From Puffinus mauretanicus (Eukaryota; Chordata; Aves; Procellariiformes; Procellariidae), in NCBI GenBank assembly GCA_023333565.1, contig JAJKFH010003173.1:620001-684000 (forward strand): a DNA stretch of 64,000 bases, in the 5' to 3' direction. The notes beneath the pieces were generated by a model. It worked only from the letters and a program-made list of their open reading frames with translations, did no database searches and had not been told where the DNA came from. Position numbers and translations under genes: made by a program. Below are positions 11,467-22,697 of the stretch, piece by piece. Position 1 is the first letter of the stretch; the number at the start of each line of letters is the position of its first letter.

Positions 11467-14400
11467 AGGAGTGAGAAATGCAGCAGAGAAGCTTATTTCA
11501 ATGCAAATCTATTGTTGATAATTGCAGTTTTAAAATCTTCTCAACCTTCAGCTGAACAATGATAAAAGAATAATGGCTGTGGATTATTAGCTGTTCCACT
11601 TACCTTCAAAATAGTTCTTACATTGTTGTGATACTTGAATGTATTTATTTTTGTTCATCTTTTTGTTTTTTTAATGTGCGTGCGGTTCCTGTGGTCTTCA
11701 TTTTCTTCAGGACTTCTGATAACTCTGCATCCATATTTTTGTTATGCAGATATAGGGCTAAAATAAATTAAAAATCTCTACTTTCTTCCATGCTTCCAAA
11801 GTAATCGGATCCATTTTTCCATTATTCTGTTTCTAGGCCAAGGTAACGCAACAAATATTAGTATAAAAATGAAGCAATCTAAGGAAGTTGAATGGGCTAG
11901 TTTTGTACTGCTTTGAACCTTTTCTGTAGGTATTTGCAGAGGTGGGCTCAATTCTGAGCTGTTAAGCTGCTTGCTGTCATCGAAGTCCAAATTTCTGCCA
12001 GCTGTGGCACTCACATAATGAGCGCAAAGGACGTACAGAAAGCAGCTGGAGTGGGGTACAGCATTTTACACCCTTTATGTATTTCTTCTGCATATAAATG
12101 ACCTTCCAGGTTATGGGGTGTAGGGAATCCAACCCAAGGGGTTCTCACCTCATGTATGTGGATGTCCGACTGTCTGTATCAACTCAGAGCAGAGGGTACT
12201 TGTTCATGCTTATTCAATTTTCTGATTCCATGATTTTTTTTTTTAAACATTTTTAGATTTAATGGCAGCTTTGAAAATTTCTCAGAAGGAAAAGGAGGGA
12301 AGATTCGAATAGCAGTAAATAATAATAGAAGGAGCTAAGGCTCCTAAATACATATTCTAAAAACCACAAAGCTACAGGCTTTGTTTTTTTCCAGGCTTAG
12401 TGTTAAATACCTTTCCCTCCAAATCATGGAGCCTTGCTTGTAGCAAGCAGGTGTTATAATTGATGATTGTATTTATCTGCTGTGGCAAAAGAATGGCAAA
12501 TCGAGATGGATATGTTTCCACCTTTCTGAACTGACAATTTATCACCCCGATTCCTAATGGATCAAGAATTTGCTAAAAGAGGGTAATTATTTGGATGTGA
12601 AACTTGGCTTTCTGATGCAAGAAATTTATGATGTGTCAGGTTGTGGACATAAAGTATAACATCATATTATGTTAATTCTTGTCATGCTTATGCATGTCAT
12701 ATGACAGCGTAAGACAATGTGACTATGTAATGTGTAAAAGTAGCAAGTGTCTCTGAAATGGGGAATGCCCACTACTAATTCAGAGGGTGAGAGTCATACT
12801 GAGACGCATTCTGGAAGTAGAACAACCATATTAAGAGAACTAATTAACGGAGGTGGAGTACTGGGTTATTCTGCCTCTATGCCCAGAGCTAGCTCTTGGT
12901 ATGGAAGACCCTAAGCCATGAAGCTCTTGCACAGAAAATTCAGTGCTGTCTGGCTTATGTGTGGAAATATCTTTCCTTCCCAAAAAAAGGCATTTTGGAT
13001 TTTTTTTCTGGAAATACATGAACAACATGAGAAGAAGGTAGCGTTTTCCTTAGCAGGAGGCATTTGTGAGAGGAACACCAAACTTCCCAGTGACTTGATG
13101 AGAATGACATTAAGAACAGAACTAATAACAAGCAGATAAAGGGAGCTCTGCCTTGGTAAAATGGCTTTCACTGCTTGCCAAGGTAGCAGAGAGATGTTAG
13201 ATCTCCATCAAGAAGGTAGGACCAGACTGCTAATGTATAAGTGGGAAGATAAATTATCAGTTTAAGGGGCAGGATCATCTTCTGAAACCCTGTGGTTCAG
13301 CATGTTCTCCTCACTGAGCCTTTTAATCAGCCATCTGGATGGGGCGGACTGGGTTTGGAGAGTAAGAAAAGCCTGGCTCATCAGGGAGGATATTACACCC
13401 ATAAAATTCATGCACCTTTGATAGGAAGCTGCTGCTGGCATATGTTATCCATGGCTGTTGAACACGCATTTGATTCGGAGGACAAACACAGAGTTGTCAA
13501 GGATTTGATTGTTTTTCTCAGTTGCCTAAGGAGTGTTAGACCCTATTGTTTTTGACAATGCACCTCAATTAGGTCTTAAAAATAAAATTGGTAGTACATG
13601 CTCTGTGAAATTGGAGGAGCTGTGGTGGATTCCTCAGAGAACTGAGCCGCTTGATTTAGGCTTAAAGATGATGTTTCTCCACAAGGGAGTCACCAGTCAC
13701 AATAATTACATTGCTGTCTTCTCATAATATGATTTATTTAGATGTTGCCATATGAATTAATTCTCTCTAATTGCTGCTCTTCTCACTGTAAATCAAGGTT
13801 TCTTGCTTTCTGGAGAGTAGTGAACATGATCCTACACTGAGGTAATTAGTCCAATTAGAAAGGAAAGCAGATGTGGAAAACCAATTACTTTCAGGAATAT
13901 GTCTCCTCCTATGTAGTCCAAATGCTATTCAATCAAAATGCAATAGTAGTTTAATAAAACATTGTTTTATTCATAAACTCTATCCAGCATTAAGACTAAA
14001 CTGGCTCCTTTGGAGAAGCCAGTTTGGGCTAGCTTTGTGGCTGGTGAGCTGCTTCTGACTTGCTTCTAGTTTACACAACCCCAGTGAGAGAAAGCACATG
14101 GAGATCACTGCAGACAAGGGCAGCATCCCCTTCCTCCTCGGAGACATTGCCCTGCAGTGAGAATGAAATGGGCTGCTGTCCTTGGCATTAGTACACTTGT
14201 CAAGAAGATATCCAGTAGAGAAAATAACCAACAGAAGTGGAAATGGGTTGTTATTGTTGCACCCGCCCCATTTTGGATGGCGAGTCCCGTGACCACAGGC
14301 TTTGCTTGTGGCTAAAACCGCATCAAAGGGATGAAATTGGAGCAAGTACGTGGCTCCATCCAGCCCCAGGGGCGCTTCCCAGAGCTGTGTCAGCACTCAC

Positions 14401-16191
14401 TGCTCTCCAGTCATCTGGGTCCTGGGCCCAAACTGGTCAGCAAATGCCATGGATAATTTAAGAGCTGCTATTAAAAAGGAAACACAAAAGAACAATAGTT
14501 GTTATGCTGGTGGTGCAAGAGCTCACAACCTCTGCAAGATCTGACTGGAAACCTTTCAGTGAAACCTTTTGTGGTATGTCACTGATGTGTACAGTGCAAG
14601 TCAGACTTGCTTGGCCATATCAGCGGGGTTGCAGTGATTGATGTTGATGGAGAATTTAAACCTCTGAAGCTCAAGATACTTCAGAAAACTAAATAAATCT
14701 AGAGGAGGAGAAATGTGGGTACCAAAGTGAGAGGAAGCAGAGATTTGAAAGGAAATTGAGAGTTGACAACAGCATTGCAGGTGTTGGAGGATGAATCATG
14801 TTGAGAGTCTCTGGGGAGAGAACTGAACTTGAAAAGGTGTGAGGAGCGGAAGGAAAAGGCAAAGCACAGAAAAATCCTAATGCATGTTGCAGAACTAAAA
14901 ATGTGAGCAAAACCTAGTCGTCTTTACGCAGTGTGCTCATTTGCCACTGCTGGTGGAGCAGAATGGGCCCAGTAATGAACTTGCGCTTACCAGCAGTAGC
15001 ATGTGGGGCTGGACCCGTTGGTTGCACTCTCATTTCACATCTGCAGTATTTATCAGCAGGGATTTCTCAAATTTACAAGCAGCAGTAAGGTTCCCCCAGT
15101 CTCTTCCACTCAATGTAGTTGTCAAATCCAGCATTTGTGCCCAGCCTGATGTAGCGTATGAAGTTACCTGCTTATTTCTGAGAGAGAATGGTCCCCAGAC
15201 TGCAGCCAGCACTTGCAATCGTATCTCATCAAAGCAATTCTGCAAAGTTTTAGTCTAACAAAGATTTACATTAGACAGGCAGGAGCTTGTGTAGTTGGAA
15301 GAGGTCGTTCTGTGTTCCTATGCCCATCATGCCTCCTCCCAGTTTGGAATCAGGATTTATTTTACAAAGGATGCACTTTGTTTAGCATTCAGAAGTAATC
15401 GATAAAACATAAAGTGCAGGAGATGGAGGGAGGCAAACGCTCAGCACTTTTCTCTGTAATTAATTTCACAGCGTGGTTCTCAGAGCGGTGGCTGTCACAG
15501 CCCTGCACCAGGAGGGTGACCAGAGCGCAGAGCAAACACAGCTCATGTGTCTGCAGTGCGAGCCAAACAAAATCAGAATGGTGGCCTCTTTGGGGTTTGT
15601 TTTTTTAAGCTCTTCATTAAAATACCTGCAAAGGAGTTTTGCATTGGAGGTTCACCCATCTATTTTCTTCTATCCACTGCGCAGAAGACAAGTGTTCTCA
15701 TAATTGGGCCATTAAAGGAGGTGTTGAAATGTTACTAATTGTCAAAGGCAATTAAGTGTAGCAACATGTCACAGGTAAATGAACGAGACTCCAGGTGTTT
15801 AGAGCAAATTGCATTTATGTGGGTGTAAAACAATTCTGATCTCTGCTAGTTGTCTGTACAGTTTTGCTGTGCTCTGTTTTTTTTGTTTGGTGGGGTTTTT
15901 TTTAGAGGAATGTAGCTATGCATCAGCACCTGAGCTGGCAGGGTCTCTGTGATATGCTACATATTGTATAGCCCTGATTTTAGAGATGCTTAAAATCCAT
16001 AGCTACTATTTTCTGGAAGATGTTCCCTTTTCTTACCAGGCCTGCCTATCCAGACTGTTTTCAGACTTGCTCTGACCCAACAGAAGCAGAGGTTGTGCCA
16101 GTTTCTCTGATTTTTCCAGACTAAGAGGTGCTTCAGAGGGAGATCCAGCTATTGAGGCAGTAACTTGTAACTGGTGTTGCAACAAGTTTAA

Positions 16192-16194
<3 letters not shown>

Positions 16195-16231
<37 letters not shown>
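16195..16231 (+). repeat. (TC)n dinucleotide microsatellite
   Basis: About 18 perfect TC units without interruption. This is the longest clean microsatellite in the window and is likely to be length-polymorphic. As a homopyrimidine tract it could also adopt a triplex (H-DNA) form. Confidence 0.97.
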
Positions 16232-16236
<5 letters not shown>

Positions 16237-16866
16237 TGGCAGTCCTTAATTCATAGAGAGTTTCAGTGCCTCTTTATCATGGCCTTGAACAAGATGTGTG
16301 AGCAGCTGCTGCATGTGCCTGGGTGTGAAGCGTGAATTCAGAGGCCTGAAACCAGATCGTAAATACCACTGCAGCCTCTGTGCTGTGCTTTGCAGTAGAC
16401 ATCCTTCCCTTTTGATCCCATTTGCCATTGTTCAGCTTCCCTTTGATCCTTGCATCTCAGTGCCTTGTTGCCTTTCACTTGGTGCTCAGCTGCTGCCTTT
16501 CCCCTCCCTAACACAGAGGTCTTGCTGCTGGAGTGGGGGGGTGGCTCCAGCCTCCCTCGTGCAGCAGGTACCAGTCACTGCATCTGTGATTCCTGAGCTA
16601 TAACTGACCTGAGGCTACTGCCATCCTCTCATACCTCTGAACAGACACGTGGAGCTCTGCTGGCCTATATATTAACAGGCATGATGTGTTGCAGGGGAAT
16701 AAAGCCACCTCCTTCATGACACCTCAAGCAGAAGTGTGCATAGCTATATGTGCACGGGAGTGTGCAGCCAGCCAGCATGGGGCTGTGGGATGACCCTAAA
16801 AAACCTCCTGGGGAGCGCTGCTGTAAGGATAATACTATCTTCAATTATCCCTCCTTTGGTCACTAG
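16232..16866. other. Unique non-coding sequence
   Basis: A 101-codon chance frame lies at 16298-16603 with no recognisable domain. Nothing else is seen. Confidence 0.5.
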
Positions 16867-17050
16867 CCCAGGACTTGGCTCCAGTTCTGCCACAGACCTG
16901 GTAGGTGACCTGAGCTGACCACTGGCCAGGAAATCTTTCAAAGACCCAGGTAAGAATTACAGGTCGGTCAGTCTCTGTGCTCAGATCCTCGCAGGAATAA
17001 TAGAGCTACTGCCTGGAAACGTAGTGAGGATAAATGCACTGATGATATTG
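16867..17050 (+). repeat. Decayed MIR-type SINE
   Basis: Three blocks follow the order of a MIR SINE on the plus strand. First, text like CCAGTTCTGCCACAGACCTG and a following TGACCT (MIR core region). Then CTCTGTGCTCAG followed by GGAATAATAG, corresponding to the conserved MIR segment around the CTCAG and the GATAATA text. Last, GTGAGGATAAATG, the typical MIR 3' portion. About 50 extra or diverged bases interrupt the middle. The match rests on remembered consensus. MIR-type SINEs are ancient, so finding one in a bird-like genome implies a copy well over 100 million years old. Confidence 0.6.
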
Positions 17051-19430
17051 CGATTCCCACAGCGATTCGCATGCAGCAGTGGAGGAAGTATCTCCAATAC
17101 CCTGCAGCCACTCATTTTTATTGACTAGCATGTCTAGTTAATAACAAGATTTTGTAACTGTGACTTTATTGGTAGAAATATTGTGAGGAAAAAATGCACG
17201 TATCCAGATTAGTTTCTGCTTATTTGTGCATCATACGCGCTATACATACAAGCTATTGTAGCATGGGTTTAAGTTTTGCGTTCACTAAAATACTAATTTG
17301 TCTATTGAGAAGTATAGGAACCATAATCACAAAGTTCCTGTGGACACTTCTTATTACAAACAGTAAGAATGCTGTTATCTTTGCTCCATGCATAGCTATT
17401 TTCAGGAAGACCTGCAGTGACCCAAAGTCACGGCTCAGAATATTCAAAGTTTTAACCTTTGAACAAATATTATGGGTTTTATTTCTGGTTACAATTTTAA
17501 CAGGCAAAATCTGGAGTTACTAAATTGAGAGTGGCCAGCAGCTGTATCGCTCCTGCCAAAAACGATGGCATACTGCCCTCCCCCTGCAGCTCACAATACT
17601 GTAGATATTAGGAGAGACCACAAAAGGGTGGAACTGTCACATGGTCCCATAATTATCACTCTTTGTTTCTTTTCTGTTCCTGATGTATTAGATGCCCTCC
17701 CTGCGAAGAGATTTGTGATTGTGTGTATGTGCACACGCATGTTTGAGGGTGGGTGAAACCCTAATTGTATATTATTAAAATATTATGATTTTTCCCCTTC
17801 CAAGCTGTAGCAATATGCAGCACCTCCCTGATGTCTTGTGCAGCTGGCTTTGACTGGCACTTGCAAGGTTGTCCTCCAGGTGCTGCATCAGAATCTTTTG
17901 ACACAGTGTCAGTAATTAAGTGTACAATTAAGAGAATGTCTGCAATTAAGTTCAATCAGTCAGTCAATCAAATCTACTTTTGTAAAGGGTTTCTAAAGGG
18001 TCTCTTATCCAAGCCTCCCCTCTGCTTCAGAGCAAAGTTAACACCAGACACAAGGCAACATTTATTTGAAGCAACTCAAAGGGCTATAAGGGTTCTATTG
18101 AGAGGATACTTGAGGCCTAGCTGTCTACTGAATAAAAACTGATTTTAGGTAAGGAATTTAGGCACAACACTGAAATGTAGCTATTAAAAAGGTTGAAAAC
18201 TTTTGGCTTTTCTAGCTGTCTGTCTCCCTGGGCATTCAGCTCAGCTCAATAGTATTATTTCTCATCTTCCTCGCTGTGGGAAAGAATCAAAAAGGACAGA
18301 GATTTTGCTGGTATAAGCTAGCCTGGTTTCGTGCCATTTCAGGCATCTTTCAGCTCATGCCAGTTTTAGTTTTTGACAGGGAAGTTGGAGTGGCTGTGCA
18401 CTTGCTGCTTTTGTGCTGCCCAGTAAATGAATTTTGAGTGAAAGCACTGCCCTGCTTGGGGTAGTTACTTGAAATAGCTTTCCTCGACTATACCAGTTAT
18501 AGGCTACACCATACTTGAGGTTTTTTTTTAATGCACCTCAATACAGCAAATGACTTCCGCATGCAGAGGATTGTGCTGTGGTTTCCGTGCCAAAGCCCCT
18601 TCTGGAAGTGGAGCAGCAAACAGGTTGCAAAGTGCATGGTGAAAGCCACCAGTGTCAAAGCGCTTGTTCGTGGCTTGTGTGTCTTTGTAATGCGAATCTA
18701 AGAAATGCTGTCTTTGAAGTCAAAGCAGTTGGCATGGTTCCTGTTCTTGCTAATGTGCCCTTTTCCAGAAAGAGGTCTCTCTCGATAGACTCGGCTACCA
18801 CATTTGTCTGGCTTATATTCTGTACTCTGTGAAGCTGATACTGAGGCAGTTGGTAACCAACATTTCAAATAAATATGCCCCAAATCAACCCATTTCAACG
18901 GGGTTCTCTTTCACTCACCAAGCTGCAGTGACAGATACTCATCAGGACTTGGTATTCATGAATAGCAGCAGGAAAGGGCACTGGGTTTTAAGTTCTTGTA
19001 TGCACATAAACTTTGTGTCATTGTGAGTGAGCCTGCAAATGGTAAAGTGTGTGGGGGGGTTGCAGCTAGAAAAGGGCTGTGTTTCTCTGCACGGATGTAC
19101 CTGGTGTTAATAAGGCCCCTTTCATAAGTATAGGTTTAACATAATGCCCCAAGTACCAGAGCTGGCAGCACCAAGAAGCAGCTTCCAAATGCATGAGCGA
19201 AGACTAGTGGCTGATACTTTTTTGACTGTTTTGCTTCGATCTCCTTCCTTTTGCCTGGAAGTAAGTTTGTCTTGCCTGAATTGCCACATCTGTATCATCA
19301 GTTGCTTTCTAAGGTCTGGAAATATACAGTCTTTAGACTGCACATATTACTCCAGAGAGTAACTTGAGGGTTTTTCTTGTCTCTGGTGCTACATCAGTGT
19401 GAGCAACAAGCCATGGTTTCTTTGATAACG
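17051..19430. other. Unique non-coding sequence
   Basis: AT-rich unique sequence. A 109-codon plus-strand frame at 17194-17523 overlaps an 84-codon minus-strand frame. Both are hydrophobic because of T- and A-rich codons and show no known domain. No gene or repeat seen. Confidence 0.5.
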
Positions 19431-19431
19431 A

Positions 19432-19480
19432 TCTTGCATTTACATAGCACCTGTCATCTCTTAAAGGAGTTTTGCTAACT
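19432..19480 (+). repeat. Possible ancient SINE/LINE tail (MIR or L2-like)
   Basis: The text CTTGCATTTACATAGCACCT followed by TCATCTCTTAAAGGA resembles the conserved sequence around 'TATATAGCACCTTTCATC..AAAGGATCTCAAAGC' found in ancient amniote SINEs. A second similar fragment (TGTAGCTCTCAGTGCCCTAC, then AAATGAAGGCC) lies at 19704-19740. Both are short and diverged. Confidence 0.35.
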
Positions 19481-19604
19481 GCACAGCGTATTGACAAAGA
19501 CTTGTCCATAGCAATGCGCGTCTCTGGCAGTTTGTCTGCTGTCTCATTATATTCATTGCTTTAACGTATGGAAAGCTGTTAGCCAAAATGCCCTTCATAT
19601 GGCT

Positions 19605-19616
19605 GGGGGGGGGGGG
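19605..19616 (+). repeat. Run of 12 G
   Basis: An uninterrupted G12 homopolymer. It can form G-quadruplexes and is prone to length error in sequencing and replication. Confidence 0.95.
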
Positions 19617-19740
19617 AAGGACAAATGGCTAAGTAATATATTACTCGTACTGCTGTAAATATTCCCTAGCATATCATTAATACCGAACTATATTTCTGTC
19701 TTCATCCATGTAGCTCTCAGTGCCCTACAAATGAAGGCCT

Positions 19741-21383
19741 CTTATGCCTGGGAAGCTGAAGCCAGCCGGGGAGGGAAGGGCGAGAAGGCAGCGAGTGCAG
19801 TATCGTGCTTCAACGGATCTTCAGCAGAACCAAGCAGTTTCCCAGCACAGGGTCCTGCCCTCTGGACCTGTTGCTGCCTAGGTAGTGGGAAGTAGGTACC
19901 CTTATTTTATTATGCTTAATTGGTAAATAAGCAAACTTGTGCATTTTTCATCTGCTTATGCTTGACATGTGATACTTACCCTCTTGTGCTTTCACTTTTT
20001 GTCTCACTAAAAAAGTAATGGGGAAAAAAAAACCCAAAACCAATTTGTTGCGAGTGTTCTTGTTACCTGCCACTATTAATCACCACCAGAACTCTAAAGA
20101 ATGGCTTGCTAAAGTCTCAGTTGTTCTGGGATGCCCTGAAGTAAAATACTTCAGGAAAAGATATAAAGAGCTCTTTTTGGTATGTATTTCAAGATACCTA
20201 TAGAGATGGAGTGTTAGATGGATAAGAAAGTACAGAAAACTGAAACAGCATAGGGTTGGCTAAATTATGGTTTGAAAATATGTTGTGGTCCTGTTATTGT
20301 AATTATTTGATTTGAAATAGAGTGTAACTTTAATTAACATGAAGCAGGGGAATCAGTTTTTGTAAGGTATAACACAGGGTGTGTGTTATGCTTAAGAATG
20401 ACCCTGGAAATAAATGTCAGAAGCTTTGACAACTTGCACTGTATGTGGAAGCTGGCTGTTGGCTTTCCAGGGAGCAAAAACCCTCCAGTGGTCTGCGTTT
20501 GTAAGAAAAGCCATCAGCAAGTAGTTTTTGAATGCTTTTAAGATCAGTCAAATAGAAAGGGGAGGGGGAAAGAAGGATTAGGCAGGCAGCTGAGAAATAA
20601 TACAGGACAATAAATTCTTGAAATCTGGTACTAAATCTATCAAAGCAAATAATACATCCTGATGGTAGGAGGACATTATTTGTTTTTTGTTTTAAAATTG
20701 CCAGACCTCATTTTTTTGGGCATTTGTCTCAGGGAGGTGAGGACTTTGAACAGGCAATTACAATTGGTGAATAATTAGTGTTAGATGTGACACTTTTATG
20801 CATCAAATATGTTTAACTGCATTAACCTTCGAGGAATTTACACTGACACCTTAAAAGATCTATCTTGTGCTCAGCCTTTTAATCTTTACATATTATGCAG
20901 AAAGTACGTACATTCTCAAAATGGGTTCTTACTGGAAACTTTCAAGAAATATTCAGGTTATTAAAATGCTCGGTGTACTGCTCCTCTCCATTTGCCAGCA
21001 TGCTCGATCTCTGTTTGGATGCCTGGTGTTTTCAAATTTCCATGCAGTTTCCCTTCTTTGTCAGTGGGAAGCAGTTCCTCTTGTTGCTGATTCATCTCCA
21101 TGTCTCTCGTGCTTCACTCCACTGAAATCTGGTTAGGTATGAGACAGACTCCGGTGGAATGAAGGACAACAGAACCCATGGATCGTCCTTATTTCACTCG
21201 GAAAATGCAGGTGAATTTATCACATGTTAACATACCTTTTAGGGAAGCACAGCTGGTACACCTGTGATGTTTGAATCGTATGTAGGAGGTGTGAAACTCT
21301 ACAATCAGTGCTTATGGGGATGCCATGGGCTGAAACTTTCATTTGTTCTTTTCTTTGCCCATATCCCTGTTTTTCATTCACTT
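19741..21383. other. Unique non-coding sequence
   Basis: No gene or clear repeat seen. A short GC-rich patch lies near 19765-19800, without enough CpG for an island. Confidence 0.5.
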
Positions 21384-21600
21384 TAATTTTAGCCTGCAGT
21401 GAAGTAGCCAGGTACACTTTGTAACATTAACTGTAGGAACAACTTACCAAAGGATATGGCAATTCTCTACCTTTTGCAGGTCTTAAACTACCAGGAGCTT
21501 CTCCAAATTAAACACTCAAGGGTTTGAGCTTTTATGGCTTTTACAAGGGAGGACCAACAAGAAAATCACCATAGTCCCTTCTGGCCTTAAACCCCTGAAT
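21384..21600 (+). repeat. Decayed CR1 LINE 3' end
   Basis: This is the clearest lineage marker in the window. On the plus strand, GGAACAACTTACCAAAGGAT at 21437-21456 and the following AATTCTCTAC match the familiar CR1 3' region that reads 'GGAACAATTTACCAAGGG..GGATTCTCCATC'. About 100 bases later, ATAGTCCCTTCTGGCCTTAA at 21571-21590 matches the CR1 text just before the terminal octamer repeats. The terminal repeats themselves are eroded. The order and spacing of the blocks are right for a truncated CR1 copy. CR1 is the dominant LINE of birds, crocodilians and turtles. The copy is too decayed to be recent. Confidence 0.75.
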
Positions 21601-21877
21601 TTGCAAAATCAAAAGAATGCCAGTACGCAATTTTCTTCCATGTGCTCGTTCTTTTTAAAGACCTTTGGTAATAATGAGAATGTGTTAAGCTACTACTTCC
21701 CTTTAGCCTAGATAGGGGAAAAATAATTTTACGTAGTCACAGCCCCATGTGATATGGTAGTTGGAGTCTCCTTGCTTCAGGCTTCTTGTAAAGCATGGGC
21801 AGATAGCAGAGCAAGGAACACATCGCTTGTCCCAACATGGCACTGCCAGGCTGCCACTGCTCATGCACACGCCTTAG

Positions 21878-21960
21878 TGCATCTGTGAAAAGGATTATGT
21901 ATATTATGGGATTGCCTTAAGGCACTATGAAGATTCAAATAGTTAAGCTAAGCACTGTCC
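21878..21960 (+). repeat. Decayed MIR-type 3' portion
   Basis: GCATCTGTGAAAAGGATTAT at 21879-21898 matches the MIR 'CATCTGTAAAATGGGGATAAT' block. GAAGATTCAAATAGTTAAGC at 21929-21948, followed by TAAGCACTGTCC, matches the MIR 3' 'GAGGATTAAATGAGTTAA..AAAGCACTT' region. Order and spacing agree. It lies only about 280 bases after the CR1 relic, in the same orientation. Confidence 0.5.
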
Positions 21961-22622
21961 AAATCCTCTAAAAGATGTGTAGCCTCTTCCAAAGAACTTC
22001 CGATCTGTGAAAGAGACAAAAATAAAGAAAACTAAGACTGTTAGAAATATTCCCCCCCCAAAAATCAACCCATCCCTGCATCTATGCAGTAAAGATGTTT
22101 CTGAGATTCTTGCAAAGGAATCTGATTATAGATTAAAATATTTTCCTTTTTTTAGATATGTCCTATTTCTACCTGTAAAATTAATACTGAAGTCTGAATA
22201 TAACACATATTCTTAGCATTGCATGTTGCTTCTCATCTAAAGAATTGAAAACATTAAAAAAAAAAATCCACCCTGAAATACACAAATCCCGTGAGTGAAA
22301 TAAAAGTTCACCATAGCCCAGCAACAAACGGCAAATATTGTTTCCAATTTGGGTGGCTTTGCTTCACAGGGACATGAAGATAAATTAAGGGACCCAGGTC
22401 ACAGTTCCTGCCTCCTTGATGTTTGGGAAAACTGGGACTTTCAAAGTGCCTAGTGAAATGAAGGGTCCGGTCTGAGTAGCAATATGTTTTGGCAACTCTC
22501 CCATGCACTTGGATAACTTAAAATTTCAACTTTTAGTTTGCTTGTACTTTGCAGCTTGGGAAAAGATAGGTTAGGATGCAAAAACTTGACTTAAAGATGA
22601 ACTGAAATGCTTGCCTGTAATT
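21961..22622. other. Unique non-coding sequence
   Basis: No gene seen. Around 22420-22465 the text GGGACTTTCAAAGTGCCTAG recalls a sauropsid palindromic MITE of the 'TTTTCAAAGGTGCCTAAGTGACTT' type, but the fragment is too short to call. Confidence 0.45.
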
Positions 22623-22697
22623 AAAAAAAAAAAACCACCCAAAAAACCAAACAAAAAACAAACCCAAAACAAACCAACCAAAACCAAACAAAAAACC
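22623..22697 (+). repeat. A/C-rich low-complexity tract
   Basis: About 75 bases made only of A and C apart from the ends: a run of 12 A, then irregular AAACC and AAAC units. This texture is frequent in avian introns and may have grown from a poly(A) tail. Confidence 0.9.

Larger units (their letters stand above)
7016..16194. other. Long unique non-coding stretch
   Basis: No gene seen in about 9 kb. The sequence is AT-rich and unique, with short chance frames (for example 81 codons at 9340-9585) and two short GTG and GAG microsatellites listed separately. A perfect 10-base palindrome GTCATATGAC lies at 12696-12705 beside octamer-like ATGCTTATGCAT text, which could be a homeodomain or POU site but is not distinctive. 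Several AT-rich blocks (for example 13690-13990) have the texture of conserved non-coding elements. That can only be tested by alignment. Confidence 0.5.

Noticed and set aside
22420..22465. GGGACTTTCAAAGTGCCTAG, like a sauropsid MITE arm
   Set aside because: Single short block with no second arm.
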